In this document: positions 36,201 to 44,672 of the stretch, piece by piece
Position numbering within the stretch: the stretch's first letter is position 1
Layout of the letters: each line of letters starts with the position of its first letter
NCBI GenBank assembly: GCA_025618425.1
Contig: CM046847.1
Span: forward strand, 10,316,968 to 10,380,967
DNA from: Heliocidaris tuberculata
Taxonomy: Eukaryota > Echinodermata > Echinoidea > Camarodonta > Echinometridae
DNA length: 64,000 bases
Direction: 5' to 3'
Position numbers and translations under genes: made by a program
Notes under the pieces: model-generated
Seen by the model: the letters and a program-made list of their open reading frames with translations, nothing else
What the model was told of the DNA's origin: nothing
Databases searched by the model: none

Positions 36201-38721
36201 ATGATTAGATGGCTTCATCATTTTGCAACAGCAAATTACATTTGAAAATAATACAATGGTTTAATGACGCCAAAAAATTTGAACATGTAAGAACATAAAA
36301 AAAGGCAAAACCTGGCTATTTTATGTACTTCTTTTACCGTTTTGACTTTTGAAAATGAATGAACATACTGCTACTTTGACTGCCTATTAATGAAATGGAA
36401 AGTAAAACTGGGGCAAGAATTCACACCCAAGTCGCCATAGATGAATTTGAATGACCCATTTGCCTCATTAAATTGAAGGACCATAAATTGATTTGGATGT
36501 TCGAAGCACATTTTTGCATGCTGGAAAATGAATTTGAATGGCTGAAAATTAATTTGGACCAAAGGAGTAAACAGGATGAGAAAATTGCTTGAATATGAGC
36601 GTTTGAAACTGAATGTGAAAGCTAATTTTGCGAATTTGACCGGGAAAACCTATATTAGAAATTATCTTATAAACAAGTCTTTATCATAAAGATTACTGCA
36701 CATCATTCTACATGTATAACAATATATCATAAGTTCATCTCAGCTGTGGATTGGCGTATAAGCAATGTACATGTACATTTTTATCGCTCTTATGTCAAAC
36801 TTATAATTTAACTCATATGTGATTAATTGGAGTGACCCAGTTAAGATTATAAATACATGTATGTGTAATGACTAATGTCTTGTGGGTTATATGTGATAAC
36901 CTGAACAACATATCAATACTTCATATACTTGAAATATTCTTTCAAAATATATAAGTTGTATATTTGCCATTTTTTGTGTTCTACCAAAAAAAAAAGGGAA
37001 AAATATTGGCATATTTCTCTTTAAGCATTAGTGATTTTTGTGTGTAACTTTCTATTTTATTTCAAGCATTTTTAGACACATTAATGTATTTCACAGTTTG
37101 AATCTCATTTCAAAATGTTAACCCTTACATTGACACCAAGTTTTCTGATATGTTTCACAAATATGTTTTGTGGAACAAGTTTTCAATCACAGAGCTTTTT
37201 TTTTTCTTTGTTCATTTTAGTTCAAATATTATTCAATGAACTATTTTACCACAAAAATTGTTCCTTCAGAATTCAGCAACCCTTCTTGAATTTTTATGAG
37301 AAAGACCAGCTCCCCCAATAGTATTCAATAAAATACTTAAATTCATTAAACCATATATATGATGTTCTAGGCATCCTCTGGTGTGTTTCCTGGAGCTGGA
37401 GGGAAAGGCCCAAGGGTCATAGGAATTTCACATTCCTTTTTTTTCTTCTAGGCAACTTCGGGAGGTGCAGCAGGGGAAGCCAATTTACTTGTTCTTACTT
37501 TGTATTCCATTTTACCATTCTATTGTACCTTTGAAATGCCAAATAAATGATAATAATAATAAATTCATTCATACTAAAATGGTTGAATGGTATTTTCTTT
37601 AAAAAGTGAATCAGTAGTTGATGTGTCCCTGCCTTGTTTGCCTCCATTCTTGCTCAGATGCATGAGATGGATAGCTTGAGGTCCAAGATGACAGAGCTTC
37701 ATGAGATGGTGAGGATGAGCATGGAGATGCAGCTAGATCTACAAAGAGCCATCAGGCAGGAGGTTGCCGCAGCACTTCATCAGCAGAACGGTAGGTACAG
37801 TTGGGCACCCTTTGGGTTGGTAGAATACCCAAAGGGATAGCCACAGGGGCAGCAAAAAAAAAAAAAAAAAAGAGAGAGAAAATAAAAGGGGGAAGGGAGG
37901 GGGGCAAAGAAACATGAAAAGATGATGATAGGACCCCTCCCACACCTTCCGCCAAATTGGTAGCATTGTTAATGCACTTATCATCCTCCTAGAAAGACTA
38001 GTTCCCTCCCCCCCTCCCCTCCCATTATGCCAATACCCATCTACGGCTGGGCCCACAATTTTACTGAGAACAGTGGAACACCCATAGTAACAGAGAGGCC
38101 TTGGATATTCTCACAGATTTGAATATGGAAATCGTAATTCCATAATTGTATATGGGAAAGCTTTGGTTTATTAATTCATTCAATTTGCTAATTGAGAGGT
38201 TAAGAGTTTAATTCCTTCCTGCCTTCCTGGTTGGAACATCCATACACAAGGCATTTCATCTATAATTGTCTCTCTCTACCCAGGTGTAGTAAATGGATAG
38301 AGCCAGAGTGCATAATATGTGACTTAATAGATCCCTGTGTACTTTTATCACTTATGAGCACAAGTCATGATTGCCCCAAATACTCCAAGAAGAAAACTCA
38401 GTCAGATATTAGTATCAATTATGACTGTCATCTCTCATTACGCTCACTCTGAAACACAGTTCAATAATTTACACTCTTTGTCATTCCTTTATCCTCTCAG
38501 GTACCACGGCATCCCCTGCTGCTCCCGTCACTGAGCCTGCTTCTGAGGGAAACTGCATCATCTGTTTGGACAAGGAGGTGGACGCAGTCCTCTACCAGTG
38601 TGGTCACATGTGTGTTTGCCTGACGTGTGGTCTCCGCCTCTCTACCATGGGATCGCACTGCCCGATGTGCAGGGCACCCATCAGGGACGTCATCAGAGCG
38701 TACCGCTGTCAACGATCCTAG
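23219..38721 (+). CDS. RING-finger E3 ubiquitin ligase, Neuralized-type RING with MQLDLQRxIRQEV coiled coil (seven exons, 569 aa)
   Basis: Seven exons (23219-23523, 23872-24352, 27165-27394, 28129-28285, 28831-29013, 37658-37790, 38501-38721) join in frame to 569 residues. The N-terminus is basic (MQSARKLFRSASRRIRRVSR). Residues 103-262 hold charged helices and LQELEGLSRQQSVTQRL with FRRNLENMVRG. A Pro/Gln-rich linker covers 263-338. A second helical motif (VHRQLVQETLGSDFRGQLEF) lies at about 360-390. Residues 453-496 form a short coiled coil, MEMQLDLQRAIRQEVAAAL. The C-terminal C3HC4 RING (ligands C515, C518, C530, H532, C536, C539, C550, C553) ends PMCRAPIRDVIRAYR, like Neuralized RINGs, but no NHR domain is present. 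It should act as an E3 ligase that recruits an E2 through the RING; the substrate is unknown. The coiled coil plus RING resembles a plant RING family (recalled). No gene name is safely assignable. Confidence 0.9.
23872..24352 (+). CDS. RING gene exon 2
   Basis: The acceptor CCTTCAACAG ends at 23871. The first G completes an Arg codon, then ELLHELRQIQ. It encodes RRNIDRFLRQHLHGDVSDTT, a basic RRRRR patch and the first helical motif SRQQSVTQRLQCPTFRRNLE. The donor GTAAGT lies at 24353, phase 0. A Ser-rich tail precedes the junction. Confidence 0.9.
24414..24598 (+). mobile_element. hAT-like element in RING-gene intron 2
   Basis: Left end CAGGGATGGATCCAGGATTT, right end CCCCTGGATCTGCCCCTG. It has a poly-C run and a CTCTGACAAGCAAAAAAAA module, as in related elements. 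The flanks AACAGACA and AGATAGCT do not match, so the target duplication is lost or the copy is rearranged. Confidence 0.65.
24957..25219. mobile_element. MITE, family CCTTGTTCACAxAT, copy 1 (intron 2)
   Basis: Left end AAAGCCTTGTTCACACATAA, right end TTATGTGTGAACAAGGATTA, clear inverted repeats about 260 bp apart. A second copy lies in intron 3 at 27642-27840. Non-coding. Confidence 0.7.
25220..27164. other. rest of RING-gene intron 2
   Basis: AT-rich intron sequence with a (CT)n microsatellite at about 26684-26777 and no exon with matching phase recognised. Confidence 0.5.
26684..26777 (+). repeat. (CT)n microsatellite
   Basis: Nearly pure CT dinucleotides with a few CACTCT interruptions, followed by CACACACA. 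Intronic. Confidence 0.95.
27165..27394 (+). CDS. RING gene exon 3 (Pro/Gln-rich linker)
   Basis: The acceptor TTTGATTCAACAG ends at 27164, phase 0. It encodes AAPPLPPAPGQ, a run of seven prolines, then QQPRQRLPQ and PQ-rich repeats ending PMPQAPWLVQN. The donor CAG/GTAAAG lies at 27395, phase 2. The frame is chosen because only this one joins both neighbours. Confidence 0.87.
27642..27840. mobile_element. MITE, family CCTTGTTCACAxAT, copy 2 (intron 3)
   Basis: Left end CTTAAGTCTTGTTCACATAT, right end CATATGTGAACAAGCTTTAG. About 200 bp. It is shorter than the intron 2 copy but has the same ends. Confidence 0.65.
28129..28285 (+). CDS. RING gene exon 4 (second helical motif)
   Basis: The acceptor ATTCTTTCAG ends at 28128; the first T completes a Ser codon, then VNGSQGPPNRAEVLQQVQRE. 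It encodes VVSEISELVHRQLVQETL and GSDFRGQLEFLMM. The donor ATG/GTAAGC lies at 28286, phase 0. Confidence 0.9.
28305..28620. mobile_element. foldback MITE, family TTTCTCAAACTTTCA, copy 2 (intron 4)
   Basis: Inverted arms of about 57 bp lie at 28311-28375 and 28411-28470 (AAATTGGCAACTCTxTGAC and its inverse), followed by TTTTTCTCAAACTTTCACCG, the block shared with 22.4 kb and 48.2/48.9 kb. It starts only about 20 bp after the exon 4 donor. Confidence 0.7.
28831..29013 (+). CDS. RING gene exon 5
   Basis: The acceptor TTTTTAATCTGCAG ends at 28830, phase 0. 61 codons: NRLETIGPESGERVMNFINT, then IPQSQHIRRNDFSHLGIHVP and an Ala/Gly-rich end GAAGGAAVPAAF. The donor TTC/GTAAGT lies at 29014, phase 0. 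The local GC rise supports coding status. Confidence 0.9.
29014..32800. other. RING-gene intron 5, first part
   Basis: The intron is 8,644 bp in all. This part has a (GA)n tract at about 29686-29712, a (TA)n tract at 30626-30662, and three spaced copies of TAGCCCCCTCT at 29467, 29596 and 29735. No exon recognised. Confidence 0.5.
30626..30662 (+). repeat. (TA)n microsatellite
   Basis: Pure TA dinucleotide run in intron 5. Confidence 0.95.
32810..33209 (+). repeat. purine-rich minisatellite with (GA)n end
   Basis: About 400 bp of G/A-rich sequence. GATAGAGGGA or GATATAGGGA recurs at 32831, 32914 and 33009, each followed by GAGAGATG-ATGAGA and GTGTGGTAGAGACAGAGA-like blocks, so the unit is about 85-95 bp, three copies. 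A (GA)n tract closes it at about 33178-33209. Confidence 0.8.
33437..33800 (+). mobile_element. MITE-like repeat, family 'AAAGTTGAGTT', copy 2 (intron 5)
   Basis: Begins TTAAAGATAAAGTTGAGTTC and ends CCAGAACTCACCTTCTCTTT followed by GTTA. The ends are inverted repeats, and TTA stands on both flanks. Homologous to 7066-7485 over its length. Confidence 0.8.
34311..34796 (+). mobile_element. MITE, family TTAACTCTTTCAGTGCC, copy 2 (intron 5)
   Basis: Left end TTTAACTCTTTCAGTGCCGA, right end CTTGGCACAGTAAGAGTTAA. It is an inverted copy of 13285-13786. The open frame at 34321-34503 is within this repeat and is not a gene. Confidence 0.8.
35484..36658. mobile_element. DNA element with 28-bp inverted ends and recurring AATTTGAATG (intron 5)
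   Basis: Left end ATTAGTATAGGTTTTACCAG, right end inverse GGGAAAACCTATATTAG preceded by CGAATTTGAC. About 1.17 kb. The arms repeatedly carry AATTTGAATG, GCATTCAAATT and TGAGCATTC. No transposase recognised. Confidence 0.65.
36659..37370. other. RING-gene intron 5, last part
   Basis: AT-rich with T runs. Nothing gene-like until the candidate micro-exon at 37371. Confidence 0.45.
37371..37415 (+). other. candidate 15-codon alternative micro-exon of the RING gene
   Basis: Acceptor-like GATGTTCTAG ends at 37370. It then reads in phase 0 ASSGVFPGAGGKGPR and ends before a weak GTCATA donor at 37416. Length 45 nt keeps the frame between exons 5 and 6, and its Ala/Gly/Ser style matches the end of exon 5. 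The weak donor makes it uncertain. Confidence 0.3.
37452..37562 (+). mobile_element. LINE 3'-end fragment
   Basis: Ends TGCCAAATAAATGATAATAATAATAAA. It resembles the 3' end of the LINE at 13.9 kb (GGTCAAATAAATAATAATAAT on the other strand), preceded in both by a TGTATT / TTGTACC block. It is a very short 5'-truncated copy in the sense orientation. Confidence 0.45.
37658..37790 (+). CDS. RING gene exon 6 (coiled coil)
   Basis: The acceptor CCATTCTTGCTCAG ends at 37657, phase 0. It encodes MHEMDSLRSKMTELHEMVRM then SMEMQLDLQRAIRQEV and AAALHQQN, an amphipathic helix with heptad spacing. The donor ACG/GTAGGT lies at 37791, phase 1. MQLDLQRxIRQEVxAAL is the most diagnostic part of the protein after the RING. 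Confidence 0.92.
38501..38721 (+). CDS. RING gene exon 7 (C3HC4 RING, C-terminus)
   Basis: The acceptor TTTATCCTCTCAG ends at 38500. It encodes a short Pro/Ala/Thr linker and the RING: CIIC, then YQCGHMCVCLTCG, then CPMCRAPIRDVIRAYRCQRS and TAG at 38719-38721. All eight zinc ligands are present, with one extra cysteine (C534). Confidence 0.95.
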
Positions 38722-39106
38722 AGAACTTTCCTCAACATCCCCTACAAGATCTTCTACCTATGAATCACAGCTTAGTGCTGTCACTTGATGATCTTTCTCT
38801 ACCAGATCTTTCACTGTCGTTTCATCTCTTGCTCAATGTGAATTGGCTCCAGTCAGGGAGGTCTTTGGAGCCGACCGCTGTCAACGAAGAACTTCCATTA
38901 TCAGACACTACAAGATACTCAATTTACTATCTTTATTTAAAAGGATGATACAGAAACAAGATATATGGAATCAAATGCAAAACAAGAGCTCCAAATGAAA
39001 CAAGTGGTCATAAAACCTTTACAATTCACGAGAGATTGTTTTTGCATTTCAACCTTAATATATACATCTGTATCCTCTTCAAACGTTGATCCAGTTAATG
39101 TGAATT
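38722..39106 (+). other. 3' UTR of the RING gene (start)
   Basis: Directly follows the stop codon; no further exon is visible. No AATAAA occurs before the MITE at 39107. One lies further on at 40094-40099 and may be the poly(A) signal, which would put the MITE inside the 3' UTR. Confidence 0.45.
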
Positions 39107-39559
39107 ACCCCGCTTTCAGACTAGAGAGTTTTCGTATGGATGTACAACATATGGATTAGGACGTATGTATATAGGATGTTTTTATGTGTCTGAATGTGTA
39201 TGAGATACATCGTATCTCACACGTCGTATATCAAAATGATGGTATCAGCATCGTTTCGTACAATGATCCAATATACATAAGACGTATATTTTTGTCTGAA
39301 TGCTCTCATATCCATACGTTGTATAAGTAGGCGGGGCTTATATAAACACAATGCGCAAAACCTCCGCAAAGTTCGTACTGCACAAGGGAGAGACTCGTAC
39401 ATATTCATGAGCTTCCCATGAAACCTGACAGTGTGCGAGGTCTGAATGCTGCCATACAATTATCGTATAATGGTAAGTTGTGTCTGAATGCTCTCATAAC
39501 AATACGTTGTATATCCATACGTTGTATGAATATAGGATAACGTAGTGTGTCTGAAAGGG
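39107..39559. mobile_element. MITE with CCCxxTTTCAGAC ends and subterminal repeats
   Basis: Left end ACCCCGCTTTCAGACTAGAG, right end inverse GTGTGTCTGAAAGGG. The inner motif TGTCTGAATGCTCTCATA followed by CATACGTTGTAT occurs at 39292 and 39481. About 450 bp. It lies just downstream of the RING gene and perhaps inside its 3' UTR. Confidence 0.6.
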
Positions 39560-41165
39560 CTATCATATTATCATGACGAGATCAGCAGACGTCACTAGAA
39601 GATATAGGCTGATCTTTTGATTATTTTGATGTGGATCTTATCAAGCAATGTAAACAGTGGAATTATATTTGACATTTAAAATACATGTATCTAGGAATAT
39701 AAGCCTTATTTTAATATGGAATCAGAAAATTTCAAAACATGCTGTCATATACTGACTTTGATATATCCTATATTTCCTATATTTTTGTGTTATCAACAAA
39801 ACTTAACTTGCAACATATTAAGTTATACAGAATCTTAAAGGGCACACATGTAACCAGCATTTTTGTAATATGATGAAGGGCTTATAACGTGAAAGTCTTT
39901 ACTAACATATTGCGATCAATAACACTTGTGTTATGCATTCTGTTCAAATATTTTTAAAACATAGGCTGCTTCTTTTTAATTATGATCTCTTTGTGGTATA
40001 TCGCTGCATTATGACCTATAGATAACTTGTGCTTTTGGCATTCAGATATATATGAGTTGTAAACAAGAAATCTTTAAAGAAAAAAAGAGATGTAATAAAA
40101 CTAGAGAATTTCACCGTTGAAAACGTATTTTTATTCAATACCCTATTGTTTCAGTGTATTCTGTGAGTTGATTAAGTTGTTTATGAAACCATTTAGTAGC
40201 AATAGATACATTAATGTATCTTCAATATTGTATGTTATTCAACACTGCCCGTTCAAATTATAAATTTGATCAACAATTATCTTCAGTGCATATTACATAT
40301 ACCCAAATGAACTATCATATGCAAATTTGATAATAGCTTAATGTTTAAGAAGATATGAGAAAATTCTGTATTGTCCATATATATATCTTTTATATTTTCT
40401 TCTACAATTGCTAGACTTTGCAAGACAGCTAGAGAAAATATTTTAGAAGAATTGTACATAAAGAATGCAATATGATGTGATATATACATATATTCTTCAA
40501 AATATTATATATGAAAGGGGGAAAAAAAAATATATATATATATATTTATAAGTATATGAAAGTTCAAAGTTCACTTGTATGCACTCAAAAATTTGTCATT
40601 TTCTTAGAGTTTTGTTGGCATTCTGTTTTTTGGTTTTTTGTTTTTTGTTTTTTTACTATAGAAAAAATTGATGAAATGGAGATATGTGGGTGAAAGCTTT
40701 TCATTCTTTAATCAGTTATTTGATAAGAGGTTTTTATGAGTATTAGATGGATGATAGATTTCTCCATCAGCATTGTCATAACAACCATTGGTTTATGCTT
40801 ACTGTACATGATGTTGTCTGTTTGGAACCAAAAAAGGCATTGACTCTGTGTTAAAGAATACAAGTTGAGGATGTATTGTCTCGATTATGATGCAAGGACG
40901 GGAACTCCTGTCTAACAGAATACATAGTAATGTCATGTTTGTGACCTTCATGTAATCTTAAGCTCACATTGACAAACCAATCAATTAATAATGTTAATGC
41001 ATTAGGGCAACGACACACGTGAGACTTTCCTGTCATATTATCATCCAAATTTTATTCATCATAAATATACAGAGGACTTGGAGAAGTGCAATTTAAAAGC
41101 ATCTGTGAAATGATTCTTCTTTTTTGTTTTGCTTTACTAATCTGAGTAATGGCTTGTACATTCTG
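39560..41165. other. AT-rich stretch after the RING gene
   Basis: Holds AATAAA at 40094, short TA runs near 40376 and 40529, and no recognised gene. Confidence 0.4.
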
Positions 41166-41520
41166 GGTTAAGGAGAAGGTCGAGTTCTGGTAAAGGTGAG
41201 AAATAATTTCTGAGCTTCCTTATCAGAGAATGAAATTCCCTTGAAAAGAATTGCTTTTCCAATTCCCTCAAATTTGAAAAATGACGAGAAATAACTGAAG
41301 TGTTTGGCCCAAACATTCACGCCACATTGTGTGTGCAGTCCTGTATACACATTTCTGCGTGCAGTGCATGCGACTCTCAACGAGAATGGGTCTATTTCTA
41401 ATCGTTTTGATAATTCCAAAACCTCACTGTATACACCAAGACTAATCAGCCTTGCTCGGTCGCTTTCAGACAGTTTCTTTCGCAATGTAACCCCATGACC
41501 AAAACTCAACTTTATCTTTG
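41166..41520 (-). mobile_element. MITE-like repeat, family 'AAAGTTGAGTT', copy 3 (inverted)
   Basis: Begins TTAAGGAGAAGGTCGAGTTC and ends AAAACTCAACTTTATCTTTG. It is homologous to 7066-7485 and 33437-33800 on the opposite strand. Open frames on both strands here are incidental. Confidence 0.8.
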
Positions 41521-41649
41521 ACAGGCATGTAGAATGTGGAATAAGCGTGCTGTTGTGATAGAATGGGAATGGAGTGATATGACTGATTAATGGTTGTTTT
41601 CGATTCTTGAGCACTGGTGGTTAAATGTGGCAATGAAGTGTTGAAAATG

Positions 41650-42250
41650 CTGACGATCGTGATGATGATGATGGTAATGGTAATGATGATGATGGTGGTG
41701 ATAATGGTGATGATGGTGATGATGATTGTGATAATTGTAATGGTGATGGTGGTGATGATGGTGATGATGATGATAAAAGTGATGATGATGGTGATGATTG
41801 TAATGATGATGATGGTGATTTGATAATCATGGTCATGGTCAACTATCTTTCAGAATTTTGGACACAAACGTGTCCGAGAATGATGGTGATGATGATGGTG
41901 ATGTTGATTGTAATGATGCTGATGATGATGGTGATGCTGGTGATGATGATGATAGTGATTATGATGGTAATGATGGTGATGATGATGGTGATGGTGATGA
42001 TGATGGTGATGATGGTAATGATGATGATGGTGATGCTGGTGATGATGATGGTGATGATGGTAATGATGATGATGATGGTGATGCTGGTGATGATGATGGT
42101 GATTATGATGGTAATGATGGTAATGATGGTGATGGTGATGATGATGGTGATGATGGTAATGATGATGATGATGGTGATGATGATGGTGATGATGATGGTG
42201 ATGATGATGGTGATGATGATGGTGGTGATGATGGTGGTGATGATTATGAT
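41650..42250 (+). repeat. GAT/GGT minisatellite (GATGATGGT-type), about 600 bp
   Basis: Trinucleotide-based repeat of GAT, GGT and AAT, interrupted at about 41825-41880 by a unique segment. Higher-order units starting GATGCTGGTGATGATGATG recur at 41932, 42031 and 42080. Long open frames of Met/Val, Asp/Gly and Ile/Thr result from the repeat. Confidence 0.95.
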
Positions 42251-42588
42251 AGATTGAAAATTGTATGACATCAAAATAGAATTACAATCCAAAAGACGGA
42301 ATATATACACATACAGCCCTGGAAAAAATGATTAGACCAGGTTCTTTTTTAAGGTGTATGTGGGAAGTAATTGAACTTTCAAATTGATTTCTACTAACTC
42401 GTGAGTGGATGACTGCTCCCTAAAACAATTACCCCTACAATAATAAACCCCTCGGACAATTACCCCAGGGTAATTATCCCTAGGACAATTACCCCCGGAC
42501 AATTGGATCCAAAGGCATGTATACCCAAAGGATGGATACTTCAGATTAACCAACAGAATGGAAAGATCCTAGAGGGTTATTGTCCTCA

Positions 42589-42625
42589 GGGGCGTCGCTA
42601 GAGCTAGGGGTGTGGGGTATCACAC
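42589..42625 (+). mobile_element. left end of a GGCGTCGCTAG hAT-like element
   Basis: CAGGGGCGTCGCTAGAGCTA followed by GGGGTGTGG and a purine-rich body to about 42770. A possible right end CACTGG lies near 42781. Fragmentary. Confidence 0.35.
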
Positions 42626-42871
42626 CCCCACTCAGGAGGGGGGAAAAGGGAGAGGGAAGAGGAGAGAAAAAACGAAAGGAGAAAAGAAAAAGGAGAAGAA
42701 AAGAGAAAAGAAGGAAAGGAAAAGGGAAGGAAAGAAAAAGAAGGGGGAAAATGGCCAAATTTTTTGCTCGCTAGCAAAAACACTGGAACGTTAATAGGCC
42801 CTATTCAGTTCAATTTCAAATTCAAATTCAAATTTATTGATATAAAATCCTGACATAATAGGATTATCATC

Positions 42872-42902
<31 letters not shown>

Positions 42903-43081
42903 CATAATAGCAGCATATTGGATAGAGAACCAACCTTGATAACAAATAAGAAAGTTATATCAGAACCAATTGGCATGTAGGATTATACTCTACAGAAAGT
43001 AATTTTGCTGTTCTTAGAAACAAAAGGTGTCCCCCTTCGGCAATGGGTCGCAGCATCCCCTACCCCCCCCCCCCCCCCCCC

Positions 43082-43397
43082 CAACGTTGCCAGCGTTGGC
43101 AGAATTCTGCTTTCTGGCATAATTTTGACCGCTTCAGCATCTAGCATTATGCTAGGCATAATTTGACGAAATTTAGCAGAATTTTAGCAGAATTCTGGTG
43201 GTTTTTTTTTGCTTGTCAGAGAAATTTTGAGTAAAAATATACCCAAAAATGCTGATAACCTTTTTTTTTTTTTTTTTTTTTTTTTGCATGTCAGAGAATT
43301 TTTTGGGTAAAATTTTGATTAAGCAGTAAAATTTTTTTATATAGCAGAATTTTCTCTGCTCGCTAGCAGAATTGTATTTTTTCCACTGGCCACACTG
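43082..43397 (+). mobile_element. hAT-like element, CAACGTTGCCAG family, copy 1, in poly-C
   Basis: Left end CAACGTTGCCAGCGTTGGCA, right end CCACTGGCCACACTG. Both flanks are poly-C, consistent with insertion into a C run that was duplicated. The interior repeats AGCAGAATT and two GCTTGTCAGAGA / poly-T modules. 316 bp, non-coding. Confidence 0.75.
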
Positions 43398-43802
43398 CCC
43401 CCCCCCCCCCCCCCACCGAGGATTTCAAAGTTCGATATTCGGGCAACCACCACTTTATATTCGGGCAGCGAAGTGCCAGATAATTATGGCCATTTGAGGC
43501 ATAGTGCTCAAACCCAGACAAGTAACGCTTGAAATATATCCTCTCAGACATTTATATTATGTGGTCAACAAAACTTTCTCATAGGAAAATGCGGGGAAGG
43601 GGTAATTGTCTGGGGAAATTTGTCCGGGGCACTTTGTCCTTGCTGAAGTCGTCCTAGTGGTAATCATCCTGGGGTAATTAATTGTCACAAAGGTAATTGT
43701 AATGGGAAGTAGTAGTCCATTAATAATGAATTAGCTGTTAATAATCATTTATCTAGTTCCTTAGACAATGGACTTAACACACTACCTCACTTCCTATATG
43801 CC

Positions 43803-44170
43803 CAACGTTGCCAGATCTAGCATAATTCTGCTTTTTGGTGTAATTTTGACCGCTTTAGCATACAGCATTATTTTTAGCATAATTTGACCCAATTTAGCAG
43901 AATTCTAGCAGAATTCTGGTGTGTTTTTGTTTTGTTTTTTTGTTGCTGCTTGTCAGAGATCTTTTGAGTAAAAATACACCCCAAAAATGCTGATAACCCT
44001 TTTTTTTTTTTTTTTTTTTTTTGCTTGTCAGAGAATATTTGAGTAAAAATCCCCCCCCCCCCCCAATGCTGATAACCTTCTTTTTTTTTTCTTTTTTCTT
44101 TTTTTTTTTGCTTGTCAGAGAATTTTTTCTGCCCCCTAGCATAAGTCCATTTTTGACGCTGGTCACACTG
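43803..44170 (+). mobile_element. hAT-like element, CAACGTTGCCAG family, copy 2
   Basis: Left end CAACGTTGCCAGATCTAGCA, right end ACGCTGGTCACACTG. It has an exact 8-bp target duplication TATATGCC (43795-43802 and 44171-44178). It has three GCTTGTCAGAGA / TGATAACC / poly-T modules against two in copy 1. 368 bp. Confidence 0.9.
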
Positions 44171-44426
44171 TATATGCCTCCAAATGCAGATGGCCTAATA
44201 ATTCTTTCCAGGGCTGTATGTTAACAAAGTATTTTCATTATTTCCGATTTTATAAGGGAGCTTATGAAGTTCCCCTTACTTCATTAACCTATTTTCCCGG
44301 ATATGAGTTCAAACTATAGACCCTCTGTCTGCTTTTCACCAATTATACTCTGCAGGAATACAAACAATAATTCATCAATATATCAATGTCTTCCGGTCAA
44401 AATCAAAGCGGTTTCACTCCTTCGCT

Positions 44427-44672
44427 CATGGGCGCAAATCCAGGGGTAACAGGGGGACATGCCCCCCCCCCCCCCCCACAAAATCACAAAATGTGATAAA
44501 CTTTTTTTTTGTTGCTTACTTGTTTTTGTTTTTTTTTTGTTTTTTTTTGTGCTTGCTTGCTTGCTTGTCATAGAATTTTGGAGGAAAACTAGACAGGCAC
44601 AAAAGTTAGATCATGTGGTGACCCCCCCCCCCCCCCTTCCCCTCCTTATTTCAAAATGGATTTGCGCCACTG
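44427..44672 (+). mobile_element. hAT-like element, GGCGCAAATCCA family, copy 2
   Basis: Left end CATGGGCGCAAATCCAGGGG, right end AAAATGGATTTGCGCCACTG. It has an exact 8-bp target duplication CCTTCGCT (44419-44426 and 44673-44680). 246 bp with poly-C runs and a GCTTGTCATAGAATTTTGGA module. Sister of 20084-20345. Confidence 0.9.

Larger units (their letters stand above)
42314..44216. mobile_element. composite DNA element with CAGCCCTGGAAA ends and nested insertions
   Basis: Left end CAGCCCTGGAAAAAATGATT with AGACCA following; the right end is the inverse (TGGCCTAATAATTCTTTCC then AGGGCTG). About 24 bp match with three mismatches. Inside, GGACAATTACCCC-type motifs (42425-42510) reappear inverted as GGGGTAATTGTC (43595-43690). 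Elements at 43082 and 43803 are later insertions. No transposase recognised and no target duplication resolved. Confidence 0.55.

Noticed and set aside
37452..37500. Possible exon reading ATSGGAAGEANLL after a good acceptor
   Set aside because: The downstream sequence ends in AAATAAATGATAATAATAA, like the LINE 3' end at 13.9 kb, and no donor keeps frame.
41617..42310. Open frames rich in Met/Val, Asp/Gly or Ile/Thr
   Set aside because: Translation of the GAT/GGT minisatellite.
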